Shown: in pieces, positions 34,118 through 45,579 of the stretch
Position numbering within the stretch: the stretch's first letter is position 1
Layout of the letters: each line of letters starts with the position of its first letter
Translations under genes and position numbers: made by a program
Source of the DNA: Acephala macrosclerotiorum
Lineage: Eukaryota; Ascomycota; Leotiomycetes; Helotiales; Mollisiaceae
Direction: 5' to 3'
DNA length: 64,000 nt
Assembly (NCBI GenBank): GCA_014904845.1
Contig: MU119474.1
Span: forward strand, 1 to 64,000
The notes under the pieces: model-generated
What the model was told of the DNA's origin: nothing
Seen by the model: only the letters and a program-made list of their open reading frames with translations
Databases searched by the model: none

Positions 34118-35147
34118 ATGGATTCGTTCGACGCGCCCCCTGGTCCGCCGCCCCCAAAGGTTCCTGAAGGATGGAAGGCTCAGTGGAACGATCAATACAA
34201 AGAATGGTGTGGCGCATTGCCCCTCCGCAAAATAGCTCATTAACACATCGCAGGTTCTACGTCAACATCTACACCAAGAAATCCCAATGGGACAAGCCCA
34301 CCGAACCTATCTATCCTCCTCCTGGCGACGGTGCCCCGGCAGGTATGTATCTTTCTCATACAGTCTTCTCGGAATTCACAGTGCTAATTCATTCGGCAGG
34401 TCCTCCTCCTGGATACAGAGGAGATGGCTCTCAAGCTGCATCAGACACGAAGCATAATCCCTACGACTCATACCCCGGTACGGAATCCGACGAGGCGCTT
34501 GCCCGCAGACTACAAGCAGAAGAGGACCAACGTGCGCGAGGCTTCGGCGGATCTTCAAGTGCCATGAACGATTATGCCAACACTCCCATCCCACAATCAC
34601 AATCTCCCGGCTACGGAAACCAAGACTTGCCACCAAGGGAACAAAAGAAAGGTTTCTTGGGTAAGCTGCTAGGCAAGGCGAGCGGTGGATCAAGTAGTGG
34701 TGGCTACAGACCTCAACAAGGTTATGGCGGTGGCTACGGTGGTGCTCCTCAGCCGCAATATGGTGGCTATCCTCAGCAAGGCTACCCGCCACAAGGTTAT
34801 CCGCCACAAGGCTATCAACAAGGGTACGGTGGTGGTCCTGGATATGGCGGAGGATATGGCGGAGGTGGATACGGAGGTGGTTATCAACAGCAGCCTCCAA
34901 AGAAGTCTGGTGGTATCGGTGCCGGAGGTGCCGCCGCTTTGGGTCTTGGTGGTGGTTTGATTGGTGGTATGTTGCTTGAGGATGCTATTCAAGACCATGA
35001 CCAGAACGAGTATGATCAAGGCTACGGTAAGTCTTTGACTCGCTTCTAAAGCGGAAAAGCGATGCTAATTCCTTTCCAGAACAAGGACAGGATAACGGCG
35101 GCGGAGACGGTGGTGATTTCGGAGGTGATGGAGGCGGAGACTTCTAA
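34118..35147 (+). CDS. WW-domain protein with Gly/Tyr/Gln-rich region
   Basis: Four exons: 34118-34206, 34254-34342, 34400-35026 and 35080-35147; introns 47, 57 and 53 bp; product 290 residues. The WW domain spans residues 17-46 (Trp 19 and Trp 42, TKKSQWDKP) and is split by the first intron inside the codon for Trp 30. It is followed by EALARRLQAEEDQRARGF, a ubiquitin-interaction-like helix, then KKGFLGKLLGKASGG. The tail has YGG, PQQGYPPQGY and GGGYGG repeats. Next comes a Gly-rich hydrophobic segment (GGAAALGLGGGLIGGMLLEDAI), and the end is acidic-glycine (GGDFGGDGGGDF). The order resembles yeast Wwm1-type proteins. WW domains bind proline motifs; the role is unknown. Confidence 0.85.
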
Positions 35148-35865
35148 GCAGAGCCAAATATCTTTGGTCTATTGAGGCGACATGGCATAATATGCAGGAA
35201 TGAGGGGTCGGAATGGTCGGTACGATTTTCCTTTGTTTCACTTGCATGCATGGGCTTTCTCCAGGATTTCTACGCCAGGATCAGAACGACAAATCGAAAT
35301 TCAATAAGAATTGATGCTCTGTCTTACCATCCAAACTCCTTCTCGAGTTTCAATCTGCAATCGTCGCATCAAGCAATTCCCCACATGCTGCATCCTGTGC
35401 CAAGTATGGCCAAGCTTCCCATCCAACTCCACTTCTGTAAGGTCGCTTGTACCCACTGGCCCGCTTGCGAGGGCGTTCGCGAAGTTTTAAACTTCTTTCT
35501 TTCTTGGTCTAATTCAAGCCTTTAGCTCCATCATGCAACGAAACGAAACTAAGACACGATTCAAGTAGCTTCGTTCGCCAAATTAATTTGCTTTGTTTGT
35601 AGTGACATTCCGTTGCATGTCGTAGTTTTTAGCTTGGGAAGCTAGGGGAGTAAAGAAAGCTCCGTGGTGGGGGAGGCTTTGGGTATTTTTCGACGTGGAT
35701 TTTTCTTTGAGTTGTATTCGATGAAGCTTCGTTCGTCGAATGGTACGAGTCTTGTGTCTCTCCGGTTTCCAAGGACTTCCAAACAAATTAGACTAGGAGG
35801 CTCCTTCTGTGCTTGTCGCATGTTAAAACTTCCTCTCTTCACACTGAAGGAAAATGTCTGGCTGA
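35148..35865. other. Intergenic, nothing recognised
   Basis: Downstream of the WW gene. May hold missing 5' exons of the membrane-protein relic that starts about 35866, but no convincing signal peptide or exon was found. Confidence 0.35.
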
Positions 35866-36470
35866 AACTTCACAGGATCTGGCGAGATCGTATGCGATTC
35901 TCTATCCACACGCATCTTTGGGAATTTCGGAACCATGTTCAAGACTCAACCATGGAAATGTGCTTCAGGTGATGCCACAGCCTGGGACTGGACAACCAGC
36001 TGCTAAGACTATCCAACCACTAGCATAGGCACCAGCGTCAGCAACCTCTTATGGTATACCTACTCTTCTTCTTCTTCCCCGTACCGAGGGCATCGTTTGA
36101 CTTTTTAGCATTTTAGTCCATTCTATGCACCTTCCTGTGCAGGCTTGGAGGTATAGCTAGATTTCTTTTTCATAAGCTACAATGCTCAGATACGCGGACA
36201 ACTCTATCAGCTTTTCTAAATGGGGCTGGCGCGACACTCATCGAAGCTTCCTTAACCACCGTAACACTGACGCCGACGTCAAATCCATCGTCTGCTTTGA
36301 AAGACAAGCATTCAAGCGCCTTTATCAGGGCTGTGATTGATGGCATTATATGTGCATTGGTATTCGTGGTTCTATGGATCTTTTGGCTAAAGTATATGAG
36401 AGCTCGTGTGAAGAAGAGAGTGTATCAGACGAATAGCTATAGCCTCCCTCAGATCGAGTGGGGATCGTAG
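35866..36470 (+). pseudogene. Single-pass membrane protein remnant
   Basis: An open frame from 35866 (with a WKCASGDATAWDWTTSC segment) meets an in-frame TAA near 35995, then continues as DYPTTSIGTSVSNLLWYTYSSSSS. A GT..AG intron of about 63 bp (about 36080-36142) joins it, in frame, to LGGIARFLF and further on to a Ser/Thr-rich stretch. One strong membrane helix (IICALVFVVLWIFWLKYM) and a basic cytoplasmic tail ending EWGS follow, stop 36468-36470. The Ser/Thr-rich ectodomain with one helix and a short tail is typical of fungal wall-sensor-like proteins. No family named. The TAA could be a mutated Gln codon. Confidence 0.4.
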
Positions 36471-37524
36471 CAAGTTTGGGACCCCCTCGAGTGGAAGCGC
36501 TGTAGCGTGTGTGAGTGGGAGTGTGCGGGTGGGATGCATGAGAAGGTGGAAAACGAAGGTCACGACGAGACTTTGGTTTGGCGAGCTCCTAAAGACAACT
36601 TCCTAGGTTAGTTGGAGTAGTACCCGACCCTCTTGTAGTAGCGACTGCTGGTTATATTGGACTCTAGAACAAGGTGGTTGTCTTGCTTAGGCAATGAGGA
36701 AGTGGCTAGGTGTACTTTGAGCATGCTTTCTTCTCATATACAGAAAATACGCGGAGTCTGCCTATCTCGGGGCACTCACGTGTATAGACATTTTCTAAGT
36801 CGCCCATAACCAGTCAATCATTGTGGGCATAGAAATAAAAATGCCACTAGACAGCGCTATTTGTCGTTTGATTGCCTCGACTTGAATACAACAACTTCAG
36901 ACTCAGCAGATTGGAAAGAGGGATAGCACCTAAAGCTGCTGGACTAAGGACAAAGACCACAAGGGGGCGGTGTAAAGGCGTAGCTTAGAAATCATCCTCG
37001 GCGTTCTCGTCATGTTCCCCAAGGAAGCCTTGCTGGAAGTTGGGTGAGTGCAGTAAGACGAAGACGACTTGAGATGGCCGGAGACAAGGCGAAGGATTCT
37101 GGTTGTACTATTTGAGAGGTATGATCCGATTGAAGTCAGTATTTCAAGAGAGGAATGCTGATGAGCTTCATGTCATCCGAGTGAGAAAATATGATTACAA
37201 TAAGAAAGAGGCTTGAAATGGTAGTGGGAATAGAGACCATGATTGATAATTGAAATGATAATGTTGAGTATAGCGACAGTAATTATATTGATGTCCGACT
37301 CCGACAAGTATGAAAAAGCACTTCAAATGTTCTACTTGGAATTCAATGACAGGATCGACATTTACGGTTCTTGGACGCTATGTAGAGAGGGTACACTGGC
37401 GCGTGGATTTTGTTCCTCTTGTCAGTGTAGAGTTCAATCCAAGCAATGCTCAATCTTGAAAATGCATTCCTCCTACATATCCTATGATCCGTACCCAAGC
37501 CTCCCAGCGCCGGTTGTCGGCTCA
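36471..37524. other. Intergenic, nothing recognised
   Basis: No gene, repeat or RNA recognised; only short frames. Confidence 0.45.
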
Positions 37525-38400
37525 TCATCTCGTAACGCCTCTCTCAACAGGAGCTCTGTCTTCCTTCTTATCTTTCGAGCTTGAGCTAGGAGCTCCGGCC
37601 AACCAAGCAGCTGGGTCGAAGCTTTGTAGTGGGTTTGCTTGCGCACCGCCAGATAGAGGAGAGGATTTCTGGCGTTCTTCGAATTCAGCTTTCATTTCGG
37701 GGTCCACTGCAGAAATGATTAGCTATTTGATGGGTTCGAAGCGGGGAGAGATGTACTGTTGTCCATGATGTATGGCATGCCGAACACGATGATCATGCTG
37801 ACTCCTGCGATCAGGATCATCGGGTTCTTGAGAAGGGACAATGGCGAAACTATCAATTCGTTAGCCATCCTCCCACACTGCAACTTTTGACGTCCACGTA
37901 TTCCGTAGAGTCCGCCAGAGTGGAGACTCACATCCAGCCCTCTCAATATAATACTCCTTTGCACCCCTAGCCTTAACCTCAAACCCCCAAACCCCAACCT
38001 TCCCCTCAACCTCCTCAACACCCACAGCCTCACCCTTATTTGACCACTCATTTCCCCTAAATGTTCCCCAGACCATCACCTCCGCAACATCCTCTACTCC
38101 ACCTCCACCTTGCTTCAATTTGATCCCTTCGTGGACATCGACTCGCAGAGGGAAGAAAGAATGTGTGTGGCAGTGGACATCGAGTAGATAGCTTCCTGAC
38201 GATACGTTCCGAAATTCGAAGGTATTGGAGACGGTCAAGGGGACGGAGTAGTGGTGCGAGAGAGTCGTGAGGGTTGCGTGTGTGGATGGTGGGAGGGTGG
38301 ATGGTTGTTGGAGCTGAGGTGTGGAGGGGACGCTGATGCGGAGGTGAGTTGCGAGCACTAATGGGAGCAAGGCCAGGGAAAATAATGGTGAGAGACGCAT
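37525..38400 (-). CDS. EMC7: ER membrane protein complex subunit 7
   Basis: Three exons: 37932-38400, 37757-37849 and 37525-37706; introns 82 and 50 bp; product 247 residues. A signal peptide (MRLSPLFSLALLPLVLA) leads a beta-sandwich ectodomain with NTFEFRNVSSGSYLLDVHCHTHSFFPLRVDV, the EMC7 family signature (PF09430). One membrane helix at about 167-187 (NPMILIAGVSMIIVFGMPY) is followed by MDPEMKAEFEERQKSSPL, the conserved cytosolic start, and a low-complexity end. EMC inserts tail-anchored and multi-pass proteins into the ER membrane. Both splice joins restore conserved motifs (LLKNPMI, NMDPEM). Confidence 0.9.
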
Positions 38401-39149
38401 TGTTGCGGCTGTTGGTGAGATGTGGTGTTGGACAGCTGAAATTGGAGCTTGAGGTTCGCGATGTTGCGCTAGGAAAGTTCTGCCGAGGTTCTACCGCAGG
38501 CTGTCCTCAAAATCAACTTCGGCGCTGACTTGAATCTTCGAAACACCCCAAGAAATTGAACCCAAGCTCGAATATCACCAGGGAACCAAACCAGTCCTTA
38601 AGCTTTTTCCGGCTGAATAAATGGATCGACGAACATTCCATTACAGTGCTTTGTTTCCAAAGCGTTACAGGGGGCATCTTGGAAATTTTCAATAAAGAGC
38701 TTCTAATTGGTGAATGCCCTCGTGGTTGTTTGATGTTCTAACTGTGAGATTATTCTGATAGTATTGCACTGTGAGCCAAAGTCGCTTCTAAATCGGATGA
38801 AGAAGAATTTCGTTGCATGTTGCACTCTCTTACAAGTAAAAGGGCATTCCCTCACGGAGTACAATAGCACCAAACCAAAAGACAAGGAGTTCAAAACCAA
38901 AGGGCAAAGCACACAGCCAGCAGCTATGCTCGATGGGCCAAGCTTGATTCTCTGAGCTCGAGAATTTGCAAGCGCATTAGCATATCTATGTGGTTGCAGA
39001 TTGCGACTTGTCACTTAAGCATACCTAGAGATTGGAAAACATTGGACTTTCTCTCGCCCCGACGGCTTCAATATCGTCTCAATAGCCTCCACCTGTCAGC
39101 ATCTTGGATGCCTCCTCGATAACAAATTTCGAGTTTGTGCATTATGCAG
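38401..39149. other. Intergenic, nothing recognised
   Basis: Upstream of EMC7. May contain further, unrecognisable pieces of the ureohydrolase relic that begins at about 39150. Confidence 0.4.
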
Positions 39150-39448
39150 CAAGGGAGGAAGCGAAAGCGGGCCTTGAAATGGACGGACGGTTGTGTTGAT
39201 TTCCTATTCGTCCATCTGGTTGTGGATGCAATATATCCACAGGAAATTTTCCCCTATTCAATGTGCCAAACTGGGCGGGTCTTGGATCTGAGGAAGTCAT
39301 GGATGCTGTCAAGATATCTGTGGCTAGTGAGAAGGCAGTTGGTCTTAGTGTTGCTGAGGTGAATCCCGATGATGATCCTAGGTTGACGATGACGACACGA
39401 CTGTTGAATGAAATTGGCAGTAGTTTGAGAGAAATAGCAAGGTCTTAG
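39150..39448 (+). pseudogene. Arginase/agmatinase-family C-terminal remnant
   Basis: In one frame (39180-39258) FVHLVVDAIYPQEIFP matches the metal-binding strand of ureohydrolases (family form V-H-x-D-x-D-x-x-D-P), with the first and last Asp lost. A one-base shift at about 39258 moves the reading to NVPNWAGLGSEEVMDAVKIS, then VGLSVAEVNPDDDPRLTM and LLNEI, ending in TAG at 39446-39448. This is the final helix-strand unit of the family. The N-terminal two thirds are missing. The remnant was recognised because both halves match the same family in the right order. Confidence 0.55.
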
Positions 39449-39895
39449 TCAAAGTTGAGACAGGCCTGGATGAGCCAGAGGGAGCCACACGGTGAAGAAA
39501 ACCCGAAGATCAGGAAGTGTTGGCATTGCGGGGTCGCCAAGTCCAACGGCTAAGCGAGGTGAACCCCTTTTCATCTAATGCACAAAAGAGTAAGGGAGTC
39601 ACCATGCCGAAGAAGCTGTAAAACGCCCCTTTTGTGCAGGCTGACTATATTGTTCTGAGATCCATGCAAGTACTCCAACCTAGGCGGTTGAGTTAGTACT
39701 CGCACTCTCCGCCAATGAATTTCGGGGTTCTAGACTGGTACACGATCGTTACCTGGCGTAACTCGAGTAGTGCTTACATCCATTATAACGTGACGAGTCC
39801 TGGGTCACCTTTCAACCATGTTGAAGAGCAGACATCCCTCAGATATCTAGGTCGATTAAACATTTCTTCTCACACATACCCAAGCCTATGTCAAC
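39449..39895. other. Intergenic with a small hairpin
   Basis: Promoter space of the monooxygenase gene. TGCACAAAAG at 39579-39588 and CTTTTGTGCA at 39629-39638 form a 10-bp perfect inverted repeat with a 40-nt loop. Meaning unknown. Confidence 0.35.
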
Positions 39896-41119
39896 ATGTC
39901 AGCATCAAGTATACAAAATAACGAAATCATCATTGTTGGCGGCGGCGTGGCTGGCCTTACCCTTGCCCAAGGCCTCAAGCACCGCAATATCCCATTCCGC
40001 CTTTTCGAACGCGATGCACAAACATTGGAGAAGGGGTATCGCTTCCGTATCGTTGATGCAGGTCTCGATGCCTTGGAAGAAACTCTTCCGCCATCTCTCT
40101 GGAAGCTCCTTGAAGACACCCACCCCGCCTCCAGTCCACCACACCTGCTCCTTCTCGATGCTCTCACCGGGAAACGAACAGATTACAAAAAGAGTCCTGA
40201 CTCTCGTTCTTACCCCTTCGACCGCCGTTGGATTCGCGAATTACTTTGTATCGGCAATGAGGAGCACATCCACTTCAATAAGGCTTTTGAGCGATATGAG
40301 CTTCTCTCCTCTGAAGATGGCAACAGCACAGGCGTTCGAGTCTATTTCACCGGTGGCACCAGTGTCACAGGGCGTATGCTTGTTGGTGCGGATGGAGTGC
40401 ATTCCAGAGTTCGCAAGCAGTTTCTACCACAGGTCCGGCTGCGCGATCTTGAGAGGACCGTCTTGTGGTGCCGCACACCACTGACGGCTGAGTTTGAGAA
40501 GCGCTTTAACCGTCAAGATGTCCTATCGGAGCATTTTGCTTGCATGATTGATTCCCAGGATCCCAGGCATTCATGTTTATTCGCGCCAGTACGATGGCCG
40601 CATTATGGAAAGATATCAAGCGTGTCGCCGTACCTCAAAGATCAATCGGACTACATGTTTGTTGCATTGAACTTCGAGACGCCGTCAGTAAAGCTAGATA
40701 CTGAGGGTGCTAGAAAACAATATGCACTGAAGATAACCAAAGGTTGGGATGCGGAGCTAGGAACTCTCTTCAACATGATGACTGAAAGCTCCGCCATCCC
40801 AATCCATTCTAACCCACCGGAGGTTGAAGTCTGGCAGTCGGATGAGAGAATCACAATGATGGGTGATGCTATCCACGCCATGTCCCCTACTGGTGGCTCC
40901 GGCGGGTTGACTGCAGTTTTAGATGCTGCGGCGTTGACAAGAGAGCTTTCTCAGTCCTGGGACGGAACCCAATGGGTAAACCTGGAGGCCAGGATCTCTG
41001 CTTATGAGAAAGGCATGAGAGAGCGAGCGAAGAAGGCATTAGATGTTAGCTTTAGTGGAGGGAAGCTCTTGTGGGCGGGAAGGGATTGGCAAGAGTACGC
41101 AGAAGTTGACAACAAGTAG
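39896..41119 (+). CDS. FAD-dependent monooxygenase (aromatic-hydroxylase type)
   Basis: Single exon, 407 residues. The Rossmann motif for FAD is IIIVGGGVAGLTLAQGL (residues 12-26), followed by FRLFERDA. The second FAD/NADPH motif GADGVHSRVRKQF is near 163, and the third, MGDAIHAMSPTGGSGGL, near 321. These three define group A flavin monooxygenases, which hydroxylate aromatic or polyketide substrates using NAD(P)H and oxygen. The gene is intact although the facing regulator (Zn2Cys6, 41.4-44.6 kb) and the next gene (epimerase-like) are dead. Substrate unknown; a lost secondary-metabolite cluster is possible. Confidence 0.88.
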   Translation: MSASSIQNNEIIIVGGGVAGLTLAQGLKHRNIPFRLFERDAQTLEKGYRFRIVDAGLDALEETLPPSLWKLLEDTHPASSPPHLLLLDALTGKRTDYKKSPDSRSYPFDRRWIRELLCIGNEEHIHFNKAFERYELLSSEDGNSTGVRVYFTGGTSVTGRMLVGADGVHSRVRKQFLPQVRLRDLERTVLWCRTPLTAEFEKRFNRQDVLSEHFACMIDSQDPRHSCLFAPVRWPHYGKISSVSPYLKDQSDYMFVALNFETPSVKLDTEGARKQYALKITKGWDAELGTLFNMMTESSAIPIHSNPPEVEVWQSDERITMMGDAIHAMSPTGGSGGLTAVLDAAALTRELSQSWDGTQWVNLEARISAYEKGMRERAKKALDVSFSGGKLLWAGRDWQEYAEVDNK

Positions 41120-41795
41120 TACTGTTACCAACTACCATAAAGCTGGACAATTTGGGCTCAATTTTCACCACAAATACGATGTCCCTCGGATTTCCACGCC
41201 ATGGAGCGTCCCCTAAAGCATGAGTGCTCAACTTTGCCATCGCCTGCTTGTGCCTGCTGTATTTGTGGTGAATATCTCAACTCGTAGTCGACAATCCGGA
41301 AGGGCTAGGTATCGTAGATGTAGTGTGCGTCATCTTTAGATACTTTGGAGGCCTTGAAGCGGAATATCTAATAAACTTTCAGTAGCTTGGAGAGCTCCGG
41401 GAGAGCCTTAAAAGGTCTTGGTTGCACCTCGTTAGGCGCACGCAGCCCGGGTGGTCTTCTCGAATCTGCGGTATTGTGTCGCGGAGGAGGCCTGCGGTGT
41501 ACTGTACAACAAAGTCTTTTCATCCTTAATTTTGGTTGAGGACGAGGCCGAGGACAGATTGGGCGAAGAATGGTCGATGGAGCAGAAGGAAGAGCTAGTG
41601 TGCATAGGCTTGGAGGGTGTGCAAATGCACCGCATGGTGGACAGGCAATGCATCGAATGTCGAGTCAGCGAGGTAGCGGCTATCCCAAGACTCTTGAGCA
41701 AGACAGATCTCCTGATCTAGTTGCTGAATGACTTGTTGACTAGGCTCTGACGAGCTGAACATCTGGCGACAAATTTTGGCTGTCAAGTCATAGAG

Positions 41796-43252
41796 CACCA
41801 GGGGCTGCAGCATTTCGTGACACACTAAAAATGGCCCGTGCGCATTGTCAATAACCTCATTAATATACGTAAATAACTTTTTAAATCATTAATTATAGTA
41901 CTACAACTACGTCCACGACTTCGTCCGAGCACTCCCGATCGCGAAATCAAAGTCAAAAAATATACTACTTCAAAAAAATCAAGTTTTTTTTAAAGATTTC
42001 GATCGCGATAATCGCACAAAACCGTTTACTCGTATTTGCAAATAGATTAAAATATCTCGCGAAATAAACTATAAATAGCTACGAGAACGACGTGATATTA
42101 AATCAGACGCGTATTATCGAAATCGTAAAAAGTCAAAAATATTTAAACGAAAATCTCGAGTCACGAAAACGATATATCGATTTTTAGTTAATAAACGAAA
42201 TTTATTACGCGATCAATTACTTGAATATCAAATCGAAAAACATAATATTTTCGTCAAAAAAAAAGTTTTATAAATACAACTCAAAAAATATACGAAAAAC
42301 GCTCAATATTACAAAATAATATACGTTAAAAAAAAAATCTTATTTACGAATAAAATCAAAAAAGAAACTTTTAATAACGAATATAAAAAAAAATCTATAA
42401 AAAATTATTAATATTTATATTTTTTCACAAATAAAACACATATTAATTTATTATTAATAAAAACTGAAAAAATCTTAAAAAAAGAAAAAACGCGTACAAA
42501 TTCGAATAATATTCAAAAAAAATCAAAAAAACAAAACAATTAATTGCATATTGCGAAATGAATCAATTAGTACACTAAATGCGAAAAACTAAAGTTTTAT
42601 TACGACGAAAAAAATCATACGAAGCGATTCAAGAGACTTAAAAAGTCTAGAAAGAAAAAATCCGAGTCTAAAAAAGAGTTCAATAATCGTTTGAAATAAT
42701 AAGATATCGATATATCGCACTTCGTAAAAATCAAAATCAAAAGCAATTCTATGACTTAAAAGTACTACGTAAAACGCTTATTACTTGTTTATATAGTAGT
42801 TATTAATTTCGTCTCTAAACGCTACAATTTACTTTAGATTTTGCAAGAAGACAACGATTAGAACTACGAATACAAATTTTCTATTGAAAAAACTATATTA
42901 TTCGCTTAAATTGTTCGAGACGAAATTAAAATACGTTTTTATATTCATTTTTTACAATCTTCAAATTTGAATTCGATTGAAAAATATTAATGTATTTTAA
43001 AAAAGCGAATACGCAAAAAATAGTAAAATACGCTAAATCAACTTAAAGAAGTTCTACAAGACGAATAGAGTAAGATCACAATAAAAGAAGTACGGGCCAA
43101 AATAGTTGAAATACCAAAAAAGTGTGAACAGATCGCAAAGTTTAGTGGAAAGTCTCTTAAGAGTGATTTGTGGTAGTTTAAAGAGTATATAGTGTATTTA
43201 TGAGGTTTTTCGCTTAATTTTGGTGTGTCACGAAATGCTGCACCCCCTGGTG
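41796..43252 (+). mobile_element. Tc1-like element inserted in the regulator gene
   Basis: Ends are inverted repeats of about 30 bp: CACCAGGGGCTGCAGCATTT at the left and the complement of CACCAGGGGGTGCAGCATTT at the right, continuing with CGTGACACAC. GAG flanks both sides (41793-41795 and 43253-43255). Removing the element plus one GAG rejoins the regulator in frame (AAG CTC TAT GAC on the minus strand). The interior is AT-rich and carries a mutated transposase. A 3-bp target duplication is not usual for Tc1/mariner elements, which duplicate TA. Confidence 0.8.
41905..43176 (+). pseudogene. Tc1-like transposase, heavily mutated
   Basis: Readable pieces in order: RERRDIKSDAYYRNRKKSKI (helix-turn-helix part), LVNKRNLLRDQLLEYQIEKH, YFFTNKTHIN, LQEDND, SNLNSIEKY and LKEVLQDE. 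The last piece is KCEQIAKFSGKSLKSDLW before TAG at 43174-43176. The first catalytic block of the family is TDEAHID; here Asp became Asn and Glu became Lys. In the last block S-P-D-L-N-P the Asp is Asn. These are G-to-A changes. Trp codons are replaced by TAG and Gln codons by TAA, the pattern of RIP on both strands. No functional protein can be made. Confidence 0.75.
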
Positions 43253-44625
43253 GAGCTTGAATTTGAAGAGAAGATACGACATTTGAGTTGGGCCGCCAAA
43301 GTTCTCTCGGATGCTAGCGAGACTGATGTCCGTGTCATTGACGTCTGCAGGCAGTTGAACTTCGTAAGATATCTTCCATGACGGGTCTGGAGTACCTAAA
43401 GTTGTATTTTAAATGGCGTATAGCATCATCAGACCTCCCCAACAGCATCGCCTCTCTTCGCATTGGATTGGGTCCAAGTTGAAAGTCGACGGGTCAATGT
43501 GGCAGCCAAGTGCGATAGCTACATTGTAGGTCATTCTTGAAAGACGTCAGAGTCATAGTTGTTGATTGAGATGCTGTGCTCACCAAGAAGAACCCAAGTA
43601 TGATCTTGGCTATGACCCATGGCATAAACTAACATTATGAGGGCTTGGAGAGACTGCATGCTATACTTGCCCCAGAATACTCCTTGTTTAGCCAGACAAT
43701 TCATCGCAGTTTCGCGATATCGTCTGCTCAGGAGTCGGATGTTATTGCATGCATCTTGACCTCTGGCTAGGTCCCTGAGAACAGGATCCTCCTCCTCCAG
43801 GGCTGTGACGGCTAGTGACAACAAGATGAACAGAATCGCCAGCCAAGACATAGGCACTAACGAAGGATGTTCCACGAAATGGGTGTACTGAGCATGAAAT
43901 GTTGGATCATGCAAGGTATGGAAGAGCTTGAAATCGTCAGATGTGTCAAACTAATGATAATGGAATCAATATCGGTGAAAATACGGCAAAAGTATCGATT
44001 TTTCAGCATGTCGCATTGCTGGGTCGGTGGCAAAATTGAAAGCAATTCTTCCATCGAGGCAACTGGTGAAGTAGTAAACGGAAATCCAAACGAGACAGCA
44101 GATTCCTCTTGATCATCCAGAGATGGAGTCGCAATTGATAGGCTTGTGTTTGCCAATACTGATGTCCACTGCGCTGACCGCGGCTCATATCGAGTGTTTC
44201 CATTAGGAGCCGAATTCAGTACTCCAACCCCACGAGAAGAGGGCCGATCAGGTGAAAAAGTCTGCTGTGAGAAATCCCCAGATGTGAATGACACCGGTGA
44301 TAGTTGACCTGTCTGACCGTGGACGTCCTGTCTCGTTTCCGTTGGTTGAGAGGGTGCTGGACTCATCCTTCCGCTAGCGTTGGGGATTTGAGCACCCGTC
44401 TGTTGACTCAACAACTTCTCCAAATTCCTGATTCTGTTCAGAAGCTCAGTATTGGAAGGGAAATTTATCGTACGAGAGGCTTCATCGATCATGTTTGATC
44501 CCTTATAGACACATCGCTCCTCGCATCCTCGTCTTCGGCAGGTCTCGCAAGGAGCCCGTGTTCTCGAGCACTTGATCTTTCGACGGCGACATGGCTCGCA
44601 GCTCACCGGCTGTCGAACGCTTCAT

Positions 44626-45579
44626 GCTGTATTCATCGAGTGGGAATTGACGTGGTCAGAAGCGCTGGTCTCAGCGAGCTCTATCGTGTTGTCGTGTTGA
44701 TGTTGAGATGAGGTTGGTCCCCTGATTTTCATGACCCGCACATCCCCTCAGCCAAATAGGCGGGTCTACTGTAGTCACGTGTGAGGCAAATTTCGCAATA
44801 TTGTTGAAGAAAGAGAGATATGTTCGTTCCTATTTATGGGACCTTTTAACGTACATTTTGTAGAAAGGAATAAGGTGCTCACTATTTTGGGGCTCGAAGT
44901 CTCTGCTTCTGGGCTTTACTGTTCACGTGCTCATTCTAGCATATGACGGTCTCAACTTCTTTGAGGTCTACCTCTCTTAGAATGTTGGAACCGTCAAGGA
45001 TGAAGCTGCACGACGTACAAAGCTCCGAGAAGAGAAGTAGTTCGGTCAAAAAGCAGGCTTGGTGTTGGCATGATTGAGTTTAAGTTGAGAAGTGATGTAG
45101 ATGTTGGTTATCCTATGATCGTTGGGATTATACTTACTCCACTCGAGGAAGTGAATGAATAGGACGTATCAATCAGATCCGTGCTCGAAATCCTTTGCCA
45201 TTCATCTATTGTGAAGTGTTCTTGGAATCATAGTCAAGCCCCCCTGAACCCCGAGCGAGCCGAGTAAGCTTAGCGAGCACCAGACACCTTTTCACATGTT
45301 TTCGTATGGATTGCTAGTCGCAGTGAGTTAATTTACAATCATGTAATGAGATCAGAATACGGCCAAAGATATTAAAGAGATTGATTAAGCTATTTAAGAT
45401 TATTTGATTGTGGTATCAATTCCGTTGGCGTTCAAGTGCGGAGTAAAAATGCACTGAAAGTTCGTTGAGATTGCGTACGTTACGAAGTTTTATTTTATTT
45501 AGAAACACACATAACAGGGAGTATTCATTCTGGGATCTAAGGTTCAATCTTTTTCTACTAGTCAAATGAATTGAGCATT
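44626..45579. other. Intergenic, nothing recognised
   Basis: Old promoter space of the dead regulator. No gene, RNA or repeat recognised. Confidence 0.4.

Larger units (their letters stand above)
41410..44625 (-). pseudogene. Zn2Cys6 transcription factor, broken and transposon-split
   Basis: Minus strand. ATG 44623-44625 is followed within four codons by an extra base (run at 44616-44617); without it the frame runs directly into the zinc cluster SCEPCRRRKIKC...C-E-T-C-RRRGC. The regulator middle region (LPPTQQCDMLKNRYF, LHDPTFHAQYTHFVEHPSLVPMSWLAILF) follows, with an unclear join near 43920-43980. An intron at 43536-43583 leads to NVAIALGCHIDPSTFNLDPIQCEERRCCWGGLMMLY. A TAA (ATT-TAA) then replaces a likely Gln codon. 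The frame is cut at FKFKL by a 1457-bp element (41796-43252) and resumes at LYDLTAKICRQMF. A TAG follows HTLQAYAH, with more stops after it. Several independent lesions, so the gene is dead. Confidence 0.8.

Noticed and set aside
39500..39660. Possible tRNA or structured RNA around the 10-bp hairpin
   Set aside because: No tRNA arms or anticodon loop could be laid out; left as a plain inverted repeat.
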